Assembly: GCF_035917455.1 (NCBI RefSeq)
Contig: NZ_CP109078.1
Coordinates: forward strand, 124,001 to 188,000
Source: Micromonospora sp. NBC_01796
Lineage (GTDB): Bacteria; Actinomycetota; Actinomycetes; Mycobacteriales; Micromonosporaceae
Reading direction: 5' to 3'
DNA: 64,000 nt
Shown: positions 34,659 to 44,715 of the stretch, one piece after another
Numbering within the stretch: the stretch's first letter is position 1
Layout: every line of letters starts with the position of its first letter
The notes under the pieces: model-generated
What the model was told of the DNA's origin: nothing
Database searches by the model: none
The model's input: only the letters and a program-made list of their open reading frames with translations
Translations under genes and position numbers: made by a program

Positions 34659-36641
34659 CTAGGCCTCCTTGGCGCGCGGGTTGCGCGGCTCGGTCGGCTC
34701 GGCCTCGGCCTTGTGCAGGACCCGTCCGAGTCCGCTGACCCGGGGCGACAGGAACGCCTTGGTGTTGGCGAACATCGTCATGATCGGGTGCCGGAAGAGG
34801 AAGACGACGACCAGGTCGAGGATCGTGGCCAGGCCGAGCGCGAAGGCGAAGCCCTTCACCGTGCCGACCGAGACCACGTAGAGCACGACCGCGGCCAGGA
34901 TCGAGATGGCGTTGGCCGAGATGATCGTCCGCCGGGCCCGGGCCCAGGCGCGGGGAACCGCGCTACGCGGGCTGCGTCCCTCCCGGATCTCGTCCTTGAG
35001 TCGTTCGAAATAGATCACGAACGAGTCGGCGGCGACACCCAGGGAGACGATGAATCCGGCGATGCCGGCGAGGGTCAGCGTGAAGCCGATCTGCCGGCCG
35101 AGCACGATCAGCGCACCGAACACCAGCAGGGCGGAGAGCCCGAGGCTGAGGATGATGACCGTACCGAGCAGGCGGTAGTAGAAGAACGAGTAGATCGCGA
35201 CCAGCAGGAGGCCGACACCGGCGGCCAGCAGACCGGCCTTGAGGTGGCTGGAGCCGAGCGTCGCGGAGACGCTCTCCTGCTCCTGCGGCTCGAACGTCAC
35301 CGGCAGCGCACCGAAGCGGAGCTGGCCGGCGAGGGTGTTCGCGTCCTTGCTGGTGAAGTTGCCGGTGATCTGCGAGTCGCCGGTGAGGACGCCCTGGATC
35401 TCGGGCGAGGAGACGATCGTGTTGTCGAGCACCACGGCGACCCGGCAGTTGCCGTCCTGGCCGAGCGCGCTCTGGTCGCACGTACCGCCCTTGTTGCCGA
35501 ACGCCTCGCGGGTCAGGTCGGTCCACTTCTTCTGTCCGTCGCCGGTGAAGTTGAGGCTGACCACCCACTGGCTGTTCTGGTCCAGCTGGCCGCTCGCGTC
35601 GTCGACGTCGGTGCCCAACACCTTGGCCACGTCGAGCAGGTTCTTCACCGGGCCCTCACAGGCCACGACCTGCTGGTCCGGGGCGCTGATCGAGGCCGGC
35701 GGGCGCTGCCCGAGCAGGTCACACGTGATCGTCGGTACGTTGAACTGCATCGCCGCCGGCAGCGCGGCGACCTCACGACCGGTCAGCTCGCCGAACGGCT
35801 TGAGGGTGTCGAGCAGGGTCGGATCGGTGGTCAGGTCGGCCGGCGCCTGCAGCGCGCTCGCCGCCTGCCAGGCCGCCGGGCCCACCTTCTGCTGGACCGC
35901 GGCCCGCGCCTGCTCCACGCTCTGCGGCACCGGGGCCGCAGAGGCCGAGGCACTCGGGGTCGGCGTCGCCGGGGGTGCGCTGGTGGCACCGGCGCTCGGC
36001 GTCGGGGCCGGAGCCATCCCGCCCTGACCACCCGCGGACGGGGTGGTGCTCGGCGCACCCGCGGCGGGGGCGCTCGGGGTCGCACCGGCGGACGGGTTCG
36101 CCGCCGCACCGGACGGGGTCGGGGTCGCGCCGGCCGGCGGCGTCGGCTGGGCCGCAGCGGGCTCCCCACCGTCGGTCGCCTTGATCACCTTGCGGAACCG
36201 CAGCTCGGCCGCGTTGCCGACCTCGCTGAGGTCCCGGCTCTGGCCGGGCAGCGAGATGACGATGTTGCGGTTGCCCTCGGTCACCACCTCGGCCTCGGAG
36301 ACACCCTGGGCGTTGACCCGGTTCTCGATGATCTGCCGGGCCTCCTCCAGGTTCTCGGCCGTGGGGGGCTGGTTGTTGAGGCTGGTCGCCTCGAGCGTCA
36401 TCCGGGTGCCACCGACGAGGTCGAGACCCAGCTTCGGCTCCAACCGGTCGCGGAAGCTCCCGCTAGCACCGCCGGCGAAGAAGACTAAGAGGTAGAGGAC
36501 GACAAAGATGCCCCCGAGTACGGCTAGCTGCCGCCCGGGGTGCATCTGTCCCTGAGGTGGTGCCACGGCTGTCCTGTCTCCCTGCACGGTTCGGCCGCTG
36601 GTGGTGGGCGGCGATGGGCGCGCCGGCATGCCCGGCGACAT
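34659..36641 (-). CDS. secD: Protein translocase subunit SecD with Pro/Ala-rich insert
   Basis: 660 aa, with six transmembrane segments: one near residues 37-55 and five at the C-terminal end. DLVGGTRMTLEA and the D5-like VAADSFVIYFERLKDEIREG, which is essential for proton-driven movement, are intact. The first extracytoplasmic domain holds a ~90-residue low-complexity Ala/Pro/Thr/Ser insert (residues about 155-245). It should still form the SecDF complex with the downstream SecF. Actinobacterial SecD proteins are usually about 570-630 aa, so the insert explains the extra length. Confidence 0.95.
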   Translation of the reverse strand: MSPGMPARPSPPTTSGRTVQGDRTAVAPPQGQMHPGRQLAVLGGIFVVLYLLVFFAGGASGSFRDRLEPKLGLDLVGGTRMTLEATSLNNQPPTAENLEEARQIIENRVNAQGVSEAEVVTEGNRNIVISLPGQSRDLSEVGNAAELRFRKVIKATDGGEPAAAQPTPPAGATPTPSGAAANPSAGATPSAPAAGAPSTTPSAGGQGGMAPAPTPSAGATSAPPATPTPSASASAAPVPQSVEQARAAVQQKVGPAAWQAASALQAPADLTTDPTLLDTLKPFGELTGREVAALPAAMQFNVPTITCDLLGQRPPASISAPDQQVVACEGPVKNLLDVAKVLGTDVDDASGQLDQNSQWVVSLNFTGDGQKKWTDLTREAFGNKGGTCDQSALGQDGNCRVAVVLDNTIVSSPEIQGVLTGDSQITGNFTSKDANTLAGQLRFGALPVTFEPQEQESVSATLGSSHLKAGLLAAGVGLLLVAIYSFFYYRLLGTVIILSLGLSALLVFGALIVLGRQIGFTLTLAGIAGFIVSLGVAADSFVIYFERLKDEIREGRSPRSAVPRAWARARRTIISANAISILAAVVLYVVSVGTVKGFAFALGLATILDLVVVFLFRHPIMTMFANTKAFLSPRVSGLGRVLHKAEAEPTEPRNPRAKEA

Positions 36642-36695
36642 GCGTACCTCTCCGGCGTGGGGTCACGCCGGCACAGCTATTAACTATCTTCGATC

Positions 36696-36730
36696 AGTGA
36701 CCCGCCCCGTACACCGGGGGGTGGGTCACT
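36696..36730 (-). terminator. Hairpin between yajC and secD
   Basis: Arms AGTGACCCGCCCC and its near-complement overlap the yajC stop codon (36726-36728) with a short loop. It may reduce read-through from yajC into secDF rather than end transcription completely. Confidence 0.5.
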
Positions 36731-37094
36731 CCTTTGCTTCGACCTCGTCCGAGATCGTCTCAAGCTTAGGAGCCGAGTTGATCACCCGGGCCACTGCGGG
36801 CCGCGCGTACTTGTTGTGTACACCGGGGGCCACCTCGAGGGTGACTGTCTCGTCCTCGACCGAGGCGACGGTGCCGTGGAGACCACCAATGGTGACCACC
36901 TCATCGCCGGGGCCGATCGAGGACTGCATGTTCTCAGCCTCGCGACGGCGCTTCTGCTGCGGCCGGATCATCATGAAATACATGACGCCGAAGAGCAGGA
37001 CAATCATCAGGATCGGCGTGAAGCTGCCGGCTCCACCGCCGCTTGCTGCCGCTTCCAAAACCACGATATGACCTTCCCATTGGCTCCGCCGCAA
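36726..37094 (-). CDS. yajC: Preprotein translocase subunit YajC
   Basis: 122 aa with one transmembrane helix near the N-terminus (SFTPILMIVLLFGVMYFMMIRPQQKRR). The MIRPQQKRRREAE motif after the helix and the GDEVVTIGGLHGTVASVED segment are diagnostic. It is a small accessory subunit of the SecDF complex. It lies upstream of secD as in most actinobacteria, with ruvB just upstream of it. A hairpin overlaps its stop codon. Confidence 0.94.
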   Translation of the reverse strand: MRRSQWEGHIVVLEAAASGGGAGSFTPILMIVLLFGVMYFMMIRPQQKRRREAENMQSSIGPGDEVVTIGGLHGTVASVEDETVTLEVAPGVHNKYARPAVARVINSAPKLETISDEVEAKE

Positions 37095-37211
37095 CGTGGT
37101 ACGTCACGACGAAAGCGAAATCTCCTGTCTCTACAGACAGATCGCGGCGAAGTCTAGTCGGTGAGTCTGTGTACGCCGAATGCGGCACGGATCACAAACA
37201 CATCACGGCGC

Positions 37212-38270
37212 TTACGACTCGGCACTGAACAGATCGGGCGCCGCGCTCGGACTGGCACCAAATGTACCATTCGGTGGATTACGCCCCAGATGGTGCCAGG
37301 CAGCCTCGGTGGCCACCCGCCCGCGCGGAGTCCTGGCCAACAGCCCCGCCCGGACCAGGAACGGCTCGCACACCTCCTCCACCGTGTCCGGCTGTTCCCC
37401 CACCGCCACGGCCAGCGTGGAGAGGCCGACCGGCCCGCCCCGGAACGAGTCGATCAAGGCGGTGAGCACCGCCCGGTCGAGCCGGTCCAGCCCGAGCGCG
37501 TCGACGTCGTACACCTTGAGGGCGGCGCGGGCGGTCTCCAGGGTGACCACGCCCTCGGCCCGGACCTCGGCGAAGTCCCGCACCCGGCGCAGCAGCCGGT
37601 TGGCGATCCGGGGCGTGCCCCGCGACCGGCCGGCGATCTCGACCGCGCCCTCCTCGGTGATCGGTACGCCGAGAATGCGCGCCGAACGGTGCAGCAGCGC
37701 CTCCAGGTCGGCCGCGCTGTAGAAGTCGAGGTGCGCCACGAAACCGAACCGGTCGCGCATCGGCCCGGTCAGAAGCCCGGACCGGGTGGTCGCACCGACC
37801 AGGGTGAATGGCTCCACGTCGATCGGGATGGCGGTCGCACCCGGGCCCTTGCCGACGATCACGTCGACCCGGAAGTCCTCCATCGCGCTGTAGAGCAGTT
37901 CCTCGGCCGGCTTGGCGATCCGGTGGATCTCGTCGATGAAGAAGACGTCACCCTCGGCGAGACTGGTCAGGATCGCCGCCAGGTCGCCCGAGCGCTCGAT
38001 CGCCGGGCCGCTGGTGACCCGGATGCCGGTGCCGAGCTCGGCCGCGACGATGTTCGCCAGGGTGGTCTTGCCCAGGCCCGGCGGGCCGGAGAGCAGGATG
38101 TGGTCGGGCGGGGCGCCCCGGCCCATGGCGCCCTTCAACAGCAGGTCGAGCTGGTCGCGTACGCGGTGCTGGGCGATGAAGTCGGACAGCCGCTTCGGTC
38201 GGACGCTGACCTCGGCGTCCCGTTCGGCGTCGTCCGCGTACGCCGAGACCAGGTCCTCGGAGTCGGTCAT
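37212..38270 (-). CDS. ruvB: Holliday junction branch migration helicase RuvB
   Basis: 352 aa AAA+ ATPase. Walker [12 protein letters not shown], Walker B DEIHR, sensor motif GATTRSGLL and the C-terminal winged helix ([20 protein letters not shown]) are all visible. It drives branch migration of Holliday junctions, loaded by RuvA. Its ATG overlaps the ruvA stop (ATGA), in the usual ruvC-ruvA-ruvB order on the minus strand. Confidence 0.97.
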   Translation of the reverse strand: MTDSEDLVSAYADDAERDAEVSVRPKRLSDFIAQHRVRDQLDLLLKGAMGRGAPPDHILLSGPPGLGKTTLANIVAAELGTGIRVTSGPAIERSGDLAAILTSLAEGDVFFIDEIHRIAKPAEELLYSAMEDFRVDVIVGKGPGATAIPIDVEPFTLVGATTRSGLLTGPMRDRFGFVAHLDFYSAADLEALLHRSARILGVPITEEGAVEIAGRSRGTPRIANRLLRRVRDFAEVRAEGVVTLETARAALKVYDVDALGLDRLDRAVLTALIDSFRGGPVGLSTLAVAVGEQPDTVEEVCEPFLVRAGLLARTPRGRVATEAAWHHLGRNPPNGTFGASPSAAPDLFSAES

Positions 38271-38869
38271 CGGGTCTTACCGAGCAGCCGGATCGCCTGC
38301 TTGAGCAGCACCGGCACCGGCGGTGTCGGGCCGTCGATGGTCTCCGCCACGGTGGCCACCGCCTGGTCGGCCTGGGCGACACTCCAGCCGAGCCCGACCA
38401 GCGCCTGCCGGATCTGGTCCGGCCACGCCCCGCCGACCACACCGCCCGCGCCGTCCGGGCCGATCGCCACCGGCCCGATCTTGTCCCGCAGCTCGAGCAC
38501 CAGGCGCTCGGCGCCCTTCTTGCCGATCCCCGGCACCCGGACCAGGGTGGCGGTGTCGGAGTTGGCGATCGCCTTGCGGACCACGTCCGGCGAGTGCACC
38601 GCCAGCACCGCCTGGGCCAACCGGGGACCGACCCCGCTGGCCGTCTGGAGCAGCTCGAAGAGGTGCTTCTCGTCGTCGTCGGCGAAGCCGTAGAGGGTCA
38701 GCGAGTCCTCCCGGACCACCAGGGTGGTGGCCAACCGGGCCTCGACCCCGATCCGGAGCCCGGCCAGGGTGCCCGGCGCGCAGTGCACGGCCAGCCCCAC
38801 CCCACCGACCTCGATCACCGCGGTGTCGCCCCCGATCCCGGCCACCACGCCCCGCACACTCGCGATCAT
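38267..38869 (-). CDS. ruvA: Holliday junction DNA-binding protein RuvA
   Basis: 200 aa from ATG 38869. The N-terminal OB fold ([22 protein letters not shown]), the helix-hairpin-helix segments ([17 protein letters not shown] and [20 protein letters not shown]) and the C-terminal domain that contacts RuvB are present. It binds four-way junctions as a tetramer. The start overlaps the ruvC stop and the stop overlaps ruvB, so the three are translationally coupled. Confidence 0.96.
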   Translation of the reverse strand: MIASVRGVVAGIGGDTAVIEVGGVGLAVHCAPGTLAGLRIGVEARLATTLVVREDSLTLYGFADDDEKHLFELLQTASGVGPRLAQAVLAVHSPDVVRKAIANSDTATLVRVPGIGKKGAERLVLELRDKIGPVAIGPDGAGGVVGGAWPDQIRQALVGLGWSVAQADQAVATVAETIDGPTPPVPVLLKQAIRLLGKTR

Positions 38870-39447
38870 TGCGTTCCTCCACGTCGGGCGGCGCCCGCCC
38901 CCGGACGTCGCGGTGCGGTGACCGCCGCGGTCCGCCGGGCGACGGCGTCCGCCGCTGCGGCCAGCCGGGCTCGGGTCCCACCCCGCCACACATGACAGAT
39001 GGCCAGTGCCAGCGCGTCCGCCGCGTCCGCCGGCTTCGGCGGCGCGTCCAGCCGGAGCAGCCGGGTGACCATCGCGGTGATCTGGTCCTTGTCGGCGCGA
39101 CCGGACCCGGTCACCGCCGCCTTCACCTCGCTCGGCGTGTACGTCTGCACCGGCAGCCCGGCCCGCGCGCCGGCCAGTACGGCGATCGCGCTCGCCTGGG
39201 CGGTGCCCATCACGGTCCGGGTGTTGGACTGGCTGAACACCCGCTCGACCGCGACGCTCTCCGGCTGGTGCTCGGCGACCAGTTCGGTCAGCGCCCGGTC
39301 CAGGTGCAGCAGTCGCAGCGACAGGTCGGCGGCCGGATCGGTACGGACCACGGTGTACGCGATCAGCGTGCACGGTCGGCCGGGGACCCCCTCGACCACA
39401 CCGACTCCGCACCGGGTCAGCCCCGGGTCGACGCCGAGCACCCGCAC
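38866..39447 (-). CDS. ruvC: Crossover junction endodeoxyribonuclease RuvC
   Basis: 193 aa from GTG 39447, which follows GGGGAGGGGG; upstream in-frame codons are not conserved. The acidic catalytic residues are in [17 protein letters not shown] and the terminal [12 protein letters not shown]. The C-terminus is an Arg/Ala/Gly-rich tail of about 30 residues. It cuts Holliday junctions as a dimer together with RuvAB. Confidence 0.95.
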   Translation of the reverse strand: MRVLGVDPGLTRCGVGVVEGVPGRPCTLIAYTVVRTDPAADLSLRLLHLDRALTELVAEHQPESVAVERVFSQSNTRTVMGTAQASAIAVLAGARAGLPVQTYTPSEVKAAVTGSGRADKDQITAMVTRLLRLDAPPKPADAADALALAICHVWRGGTRARLAAAADAVARRTAAVTAPRRPGAGAARRGGTQ

Positions 39448-39617
39448 GCCGCCCCCTCCCCTACGCACCGGCAGTACACGTGTTCGACACCCTACTGGCG
39501 GCGTCGAAACGGGGACACGGCGACACGCCCGCTCCGTCGGAGCCACATAGGCTCCCCGGCGAGTATGTGTTCGTTGCCCATGTGCGCCTGCCCGTCAGGG
39601 TCGTAGCTTCTTGCGCC

Positions 39618-40400
39618 ATGACGGCAGAAAGCGTGGCGGATCCCCACGTCGTACGGCTCGACCTGTCGGGGCGCAGCGCGCTGGTCACCGGTGGTGGGAG
39701 CGGCATCGGTCGGGCCTGCGCGGTCCGGCTGGCGGCGGCCGGGGCCGAGGTCACCGTGGTCGACCGCAACGCCGAGTCGGCCAAGGCGGTGGCGGCGGAG
39801 ATCGGTGGGCACGCGGTGGCCGCCGACCTGTCCGACCCGGCGGCGACCTCGGCGCTGGACGCGGCCGTGGACATCGTGGTGAACAACGCCGGCCTGCAAC
39901 ACGTCGCCCCGATCGAGGACTTTCCGGCCGAGCGGTTCGCGTACATCCACCGGGTGATGGTGGAGGCCCCGTTCCTGATCATCCAGCGGGCGCTGCCCCG
40001 GATGTACGAGCGCGGCTGGGGGCGAGTGATCAACATCTCCTCCGTGCACGGGCTGCGCGCGTCGCCGTACAAGTCGGCCTACGTGTCGGCGAAGCACGCC
40101 CTGGAGGGGCTCTCCAAGGTGGTAGCGCTGGAGGGCGCCCCGCACGGGGTGACCGCCAACTGCATCAACCCGGCGTACGTGCGTACCCCGCTGGTCGAGG
40201 GGCAGATCGCCGCCCAGGCGGCCACCCACGGCATCCCGGAGAGCGAGGTGGTCGAGAAGATCATGCTGGCTCGGGCCGCGATCAAACGCCTGATCGAGCC
40301 GGAGGAGGTCGCCGAGCTGATGGCGTACCTGTGCTCGCCCGCGGCGTCGTTCATCACCGGCGCCGCGATCGCGGTCGACGGGGGCTGGACAGCAAACTGA
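39618..40400 (+). CDS. 3-hydroxybutyrate dehydrogenase (SDR family)
   Basis: 260 aa from ATG 39618. The cofactor motif is TGGGSGIGRA, the NNAG motif NNAGLQHVAPIEDF, the catalytic Tyr-x3-Lys is in YVSAKHALEG, and the active-site lid INPAYVRTPLVEGQI is characteristic of 3-hydroxybutyrate dehydrogenases, so the likely reaction is oxidation of 3-hydroxybutyrate to acetoacetate with NAD+. There is no clear ribosome site before the ATG, so the message may be leaderless. A GAF-PucR regulator follows directly and probably controls it. Confidence 0.88.
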   Translation: MTAESVADPHVVRLDLSGRSALVTGGGSGIGRACAVRLAAAGAEVTVVDRNAESAKAVAAEIGGHAVAADLSDPAATSALDAAVDIVVNNAGLQHVAPIEDFPAERFAYIHRVMVEAPFLIIQRALPRMYERGWGRVINISSVHGLRASPYKSAYVSAKHALEGLSKVVALEGAPHGVTANCINPAYVRTPLVEGQIAAQAATHGIPESEVVEKIMLARAAIKRLIEPEEVAELMAYLCSPAASFITGAAIAVDGGWTAN

Positions 40401-40426
40401 AGATCCCCACCCGCACAATGGGTCCC

Positions 40427-42337
40427 ATGTCGTCGCCGATCGAGTTCCTGGAGTTGCTGGCCCGCGAGGCCGCGGCGGTGGAGTTCGAGGGGCCGCTGGT
40501 CGCCGCCCGCGCCGCCGGCCTGCCGGCTGAGCGGCTGGCCGAGCTGGAACAGGCCAAGGTGGTCGCGCTGCGGGTGCGAGCGCTGCTGGAGCGACGACGC
40601 CAACGCGAGGTCGAACTCTCCGGCCTGTACGACACCGCCAGCGATCTCGCCGGCCTGCGTGACCTGGACGCGGTGCTGCACGCGATCGTGCACCGGGCCC
40701 GGCACCTGCTCGGCACCGACGTGGCGTACATGACGCTCAACGACGAGGCGCACGGCGACACGTACATGCGGGTGACCGACGGTTCCGTCTCGGCCCGGTT
40801 CCAGCGGCTGCGGCTGCCGATGGGGGCGGGACTCGGCGGTCTGGTCGCGCAGAGCGGCACCCCGTACGCGACCGCGAACTATCCCGAGGACGCCCGCTTC
40901 CACCACACCGGGGAGATCGACGCCGGGGTCGGCGAGGAGGGGCTGGTCGCGATCCTCGGCGTACCGCTGCGGCTCGGTGCGAGCGTGATCGGGGTGCTCT
41001 ACGCGGCGAACCGGTCCGCCCGACCGTTCGCCCGCGAGGAGGTGGCCCTGCTGGTCTCGCTGGCCGCGCACGCGGCGGTCGCGATCGACACCGCCCGGCT
41101 GCTCGCCGAGACCCAGGCCGCGCTCGCCGAACTCTCCTTCGCCAACGGCACCATCCAGACCCACAGCGCGTCGGTCGAGCGGGCCGCCGCCGCCCACGAC
41201 CGGATGACCGCGCTGGTGTTGCGCGGCGGCGGGGTGGAGGACGTGGCGGCGGCGGTGACCGAGGTGCTCGGGGGCGCGCTGCTCGCGCTCGACGCCGAGG
41301 GCCGGCTCCTGGCCCGGGTCGGCACCATCGACGAGCCGGAACGGTCGGCCCTGGTCGAGGCCGTGGTCGCGTCCCGGACCGAGGGCCGCAGCGTCCGCCG
41401 GGGACCCCTCTGGTACGCCGCCGTGGTCGCCGGTACGGAAAACCTCGGCGCGTTGGTCCTGCACCCCGACGACGAACTCGTCAACGCCGACCAGCGGATC
41501 CTGGAGCGGGCGGCCCTGGTCACCGCGCTGCTGCTGCTGTTCCGCCGGACGGTGGCCGAGGCCGAGGGACGGGTCCGCGGTGAACTGCTCGACGACCTGA
41601 TCGCCCGCCCGGTACGCGACGCGGAGGCGCTGCGCAGCCGGGCCCGGCGACTCGGGGTGGAACTGGACGCCCCGCACGTACTGGTGGCGGTCGGGGACGA
41701 CGTGATCGCGGCAACCGGTTCGGCCCGGCAGCGGGTGGTGTCGTGGGCGACCACGTACGCCTCGACCCGGGGTGGGTTGGCCGCGGCCCGCGACGGCCGG
41801 GTGGTGCTGATGCTGCCCGGTCAGGACGCCGGTGGGGCGGCGCGGGCGGTGGTCCGGGACCTGTCCCGGGTGACCGGTCGGCCGGTGACCGCCGGCTCCA
41901 GCGGCCCGTCCACCGGGCCGGCGTCGCTGGGCACCGCGTTCCGTGAGGCGGACCGCTGCCTGACCGCGCTCTGGGCGCTCGGCCGGGCCGGCGAGGGGGC
42001 GAGCACCGCCGAACTCGGCTTCGTCGGGCTGCTCCTCGGCGCGGTCACCGAGGACGGCGACCGGGACGTGGCCCGGTTCCTGGCCGACACGGTGGGTCCG
42101 GTGGTCGACTACGACGCCCGGCGCGGCACGGCGCTGGTGAAGACGCTGGAGGCGTACTTCGGGGTGGGTGGCAGCCTGGCCCGGGCGGCCGAGCAGTTGC
42201 ACGTACACGTGAACACGGTGACCCAGCGGCTGGAGCGGGTCGGGCAACTGCTCGGCCCGGACTGGCAGAAGCCGGAGCGGGCGCTGGAGGTCCAGCTCGC
42301 GCTCCGGCTGCACCGCCTCCGTACGCCCACCCCCTGA
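40427..42337 (+). CDS. GAF domain and PucR-type C-terminal helix-turn-helix regulator
   Basis: 636 aa from ATG 40427 (an ATG at 40418 is also possible). An N-terminal helical segment is followed by a GAF domain (about residues 75-230, with LYDTASDLAGLRDLDAVL and GLGGLVAQSGTPYATANYPED) and a middle domain resembling the CdaR/GGDEF-like region. The C-terminal PucR helix-turn-helix (LEAYFGVGGSLARAAEQLHVHVNTVTQRLERV) binds DNA. The architecture fits a ligand-sensing transcription regulator. It begins about 25 bases after the 3-hydroxybutyrate dehydrogenase gene, so autoregulation of that catabolic gene is likely. The effector is unknown. Confidence 0.88.
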   Translation: MSSPIEFLELLAREAAAVEFEGPLVAARAAGLPAERLAELEQAKVVALRVRALLERRRQREVELSGLYDTASDLAGLRDLDAVLHAIVHRARHLLGTDVAYMTLNDEAHGDTYMRVTDGSVSARFQRLRLPMGAGLGGLVAQSGTPYATANYPEDARFHHTGEIDAGVGEEGLVAILGVPLRLGASVIGVLYAANRSARPFAREEVALLVSLAAHAAVAIDTARLLAETQAALAELSFANGTIQTHSASVERAAAAHDRMTALVLRGGGVEDVAAAVTEVLGGALLALDAEGRLLARVGTIDEPERSALVEAVVASRTEGRSVRRGPLWYAAVVAGTENLGALVLHPDDELVNADQRILERAALVTALLLLFRRTVAEAEGRVRGELLDDLIARPVRDAEALRSRARRLGVELDAPHVLVAVGDDVIAATGSARQRVVSWATTYASTRGGLAAARDGRVVLMLPGQDAGGAARAVVRDLSRVTGRPVTAGSSGPSTGPASLGTAFREADRCLTALWALGRAGEGASTAELGFVGLLLGAVTEDGDRDVARFLADTVGPVVDYDARRGTALVKTLEAYFGVGGSLARAAEQLHVHVNTVTQRLERVGQLLGPDWQKPERALEVQLALRLHRLRTPTP

Positions 42338-42364
42338 CGCCCGTACGCCGGGCCTCCGGGTGTG

Positions 42365-42979
42365 TCAGGCGGCGCCGATGCCGGTGAGCAGGGCGTCAAC
42401 CACCCGCTCGGGCAGGTCGTCGTCGGCGATGCCGAGCTTCGGGTGCCAGCGCAGCAGCCGCTGGAGCAGCACCGGTGCGGTGAGCATGGCCAGGGTCAGC
42501 TCGATGTCGAAGTCGGGGCGGAGTTCCCCGCGATCGATCCCCCGCTGGAGCACGTCCCGCATCACCTGCCGGCGGGGTTCGAGCAGCTCCTGGTAGAGCC
42601 GGTGCATGTCGGAGTCGCGCTGGATGGTCGGCATCATGCACGGGAAGATGGACGCCGCTCGGGAGTCCGGGTTGTGGCCCACCTGGCTGAGCAGCGTCAC
42701 CAGGTCCTCGCGGGCGGTCGCCCCGTTCGGCATCGTCGGCGGACCCTTGAGGGTCCGGAGGGTGTCGATGATCAGAGCGTCCTTGCCGGACCAGCGACGG
42801 TAGATGGTCGCCTTGCCGACGCCCGCACGGGCGGCGATCGCCTCGATGGAGAGCGCCTCGATGGTGCTGCCCTCGGCGAGCAGGTCCAGAGTGGCTTCGA
42901 CGATCGCCTCGTCGACGCGGGTGCTCCGCGGTCGCCCGGGCGACCGCGGAGCATCAGCGGTGGTGGTCATGTCGGTCAT
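42365..42979 (-). CDS. TetR family transcriptional regulator
   Basis: 204 aa from ATG 42979. The TetR N-terminal helix-turn-helix is clear ([19 protein letters not shown], then [26 protein letters not shown]), followed by an all-helical ligand domain with TetR_C-like features ([19 protein letters not shown]). It is downstream of the DHA2 efflux gene on the same strand with an 11-base gap, so it is the expected repressor of that pump, binding the palindromic sites at 44587-44671. The ligand is unknown. An upstream in-frame stretch (to 43057) is not conserved. Confidence 0.92.
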   Translation of the reverse strand: MTDMTTTADAPRSPGRPRSTRVDEAIVEATLDLLAEGSTIEALSIEAIAARAGVGKATIYRRWSGKDALIIDTLRTLKGPPTMPNGATAREDLVTLLSQVGHNPDSRAASIFPCMMPTIQRDSDMHRLYQELLEPRRQVMRDVLQRGIDRGELRPDFDIELTLAMLTAPVLLQRLLRWHPKLGIADDDLPERVVDALLTGIGAA

Positions 42980-42989
42980 TGTTTCCGAC

Positions 42990-44573
42990 TTATGACGCGG
43001 GTGCCAGTTCCGGCGCGGGCGCCGTCTCCGGCTGGACGTGCGCGTCGGTCGCGGCACGTCCCGGCATCCAGCGCAGTACCACCAGGATGCCGACGACCAC
43101 GACGATGGCCGACAGCCCGGAGGCCCAGTGCATGGCCGAGACGAACGCGTCGTTGGCCGCGCCGATCACACCCTGGCCGGCCGGACCCATCTGGGCGGCG
43201 GCGCCGTACGCACCGGAGATGGACTCGTTGACCGCGTCCCGGGCCGGACCGGGCAGCGCGGCCGTGGACCCGGCGATCTGGTCCCGGTAGACCGCGGAGA
43301 GCACCGACCCGAGCACCGCGACGCCGAGTGCGGCACCGACCTGCCGGACGGTGTTGCTGACCGCCGAACCGACGCCGGCCTTCTCCCGGGGCAGCGCGGA
43401 CATGACCGACTCGGTGGCCGGGGCGACGATGTGCGCCATCCCCATGCCCTGGAAGAAGAACGAGACCAGCAGGACCCAGATCGGCGTCTCCGCCCCGACG
43501 AAGATGAACACGGCGAGGGCGAGGGCGGTCAGGGTCAGCCCGAACGCGGAGACCGCCTTGGCGCCGTACCGCTTGACCATGCCCGCGCTGCGCGGGGCGA
43601 AGATCAGTTGCGCGGCGGCGAAGGGCAGGAACAGCAGGCCGGTGTGCAGCGGCGCGTAGCCCCGGACCAGTTGCAGGTAGAACGAGCTGAAGAACATCAC
43701 GCCCATGGCGGCGAAGAAGGTCAGCCCGACCACCGCGACCGGCGCGGCGAACCGGGGCAGCTTGAACAGCCGTACGTCCAGCGCGGGGAACTCGATCCGC
43801 CGCTCGTAGAAGACGAACGCGGCCAGTACGGCGAGGCCGCCGATGATCGCGGTCCAGACCAGCGGGCGGTCGAACCCGTGCTCACCGCCGTCGATGATGC
43901 CGTAGGTCAGGCCGACCAGACCGATCACCGAGAGCAGTACGCCGATCACGTCGACCCGGTTCGGTCGCGGGTCCCGCGACTCGGGTACCAGGATGAACGC
44001 GGCCACCAGGCCGACCAGCACCACCGGTACGTTGATCAGGAAGACCGAGCCCCACCAGAAGTGCTCCAGCAGCAGGCCACCCAGGATCGGGCCGATCGCC
44101 ACGGCGAGGCCGACCGCGCCGGCCCAGATGCCGATCGCGCGGGCCCGCTCGCGGGGGTCGAACACGTTGGAGATGACCGACAGGGTGGCCGGCATGATCG
44201 CCGCACCGCCGAGGCCCATCAGGGCCCGTGCCCCGATCAGTTGGCCGGGGCTCTGGGCGTACGCGGAGAGCAGCGACGAGGCCCCGAACATGGCCAGACC
44301 GAGCAGCAGGAACCGCTTGCGCCCGAGCCGGTCGCCGAGCACCCCGAAGGTGAACAGCAGGCCGGCGAAGACCAGCGTGTAGGAGTTGATCGCCCATTCC
44401 AGCTCGCCCTGGCTGGCCCCGAGCCCGTGTACCGGGTCGGACAACGTACGCAGGGCGACGTTGAGGATCGTGTTGTCCAGGACCACCACCAGCAGGCTGA
44501 TCACCAGCACGCCGAGGATCGCCCACCGCCGTGGGTGCCCGGTGTTCTCGAACGGTTGTGGGTTTTGCATCAA
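42990..44573 (-). CDS. MFS DHA2 family drug efflux transporter
   Basis: 527 aa with about 14 hydrophobic segments, as in the DHA2 (EmrB/QacA) family. The family motif A equivalent is in [16 protein letters not shown], motif C in [24 protein letters not shown] and the first helix [12 protein letters not shown] is typical. It should export drugs in exchange for protons. It starts with ATG 44573 downstream of clustered TetR-type palindromes and is translated before the TetR gene, which lies 11 bases beyond its stop. The substrate range is unknown. Confidence 0.95.
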   Translation of the reverse strand: MMQNPQPFENTGHPRRWAILGVLVISLLVVVLDNTILNVALRTLSDPVHGLGASQGELEWAINSYTLVFAGLLFTFGVLGDRLGRKRFLLLGLAMFGASSLLSAYAQSPGQLIGARALMGLGGAAIMPATLSVISNVFDPRERARAIGIWAGAVGLAVAIGPILGGLLLEHFWWGSVFLINVPVVLVGLVAAFILVPESRDPRPNRVDVIGVLLSVIGLVGLTYGIIDGGEHGFDRPLVWTAIIGGLAVLAAFVFYERRIEFPALDVRLFKLPRFAAPVAVVGLTFFAAMGVMFFSSFYLQLVRGYAPLHTGLLFLPFAAAQLIFAPRSAGMVKRYGAKAVSAFGLTLTALALAVFIFVGAETPIWVLLVSFFFQGMGMAHIVAPATESVMSALPREKAGVGSAVSNTVRQVGAALGVAVLGSVLSAVYRDQIAGSTAALPGPARDAVNESISGAYGAAAQMGPAGQGVIGAANDAFVSAMHWASGLSAIVVVVGILVVLRWMPGRAATDAHVQPETAPAPELAPAS

Positions 44574-44586
44574 ACGCCCCTACCCC

Positions 44587-44671
44587 GATACTCCGTATCC
44601 TCAAAACGATACGGAACAGACTCGTAACGTAAAGAACCTAGCCCTCTCCTAACCGATACGGAACCGTATCG
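44587..44671. promoter_or_regulatory. Cluster of CGATACGG operator sites
   Basis: Three sites precede the DHA2 pump: GATAC-TCC-GTATC at 44587-44599, the half-site CGATACGGAAC at 44607, and the inverted repeat CGATACGG-AA-CCGTATCG at 44654-44671. The shared CGATACGG core indicates one TetR-type repressor, most likely the one encoded downstream of the pump. Confidence 0.72.
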
Positions 44672-44715
44672 TTTCGAATTGTGATCGCCCTCACTCCGCC
44701 TCCGGGTCGACCCGC

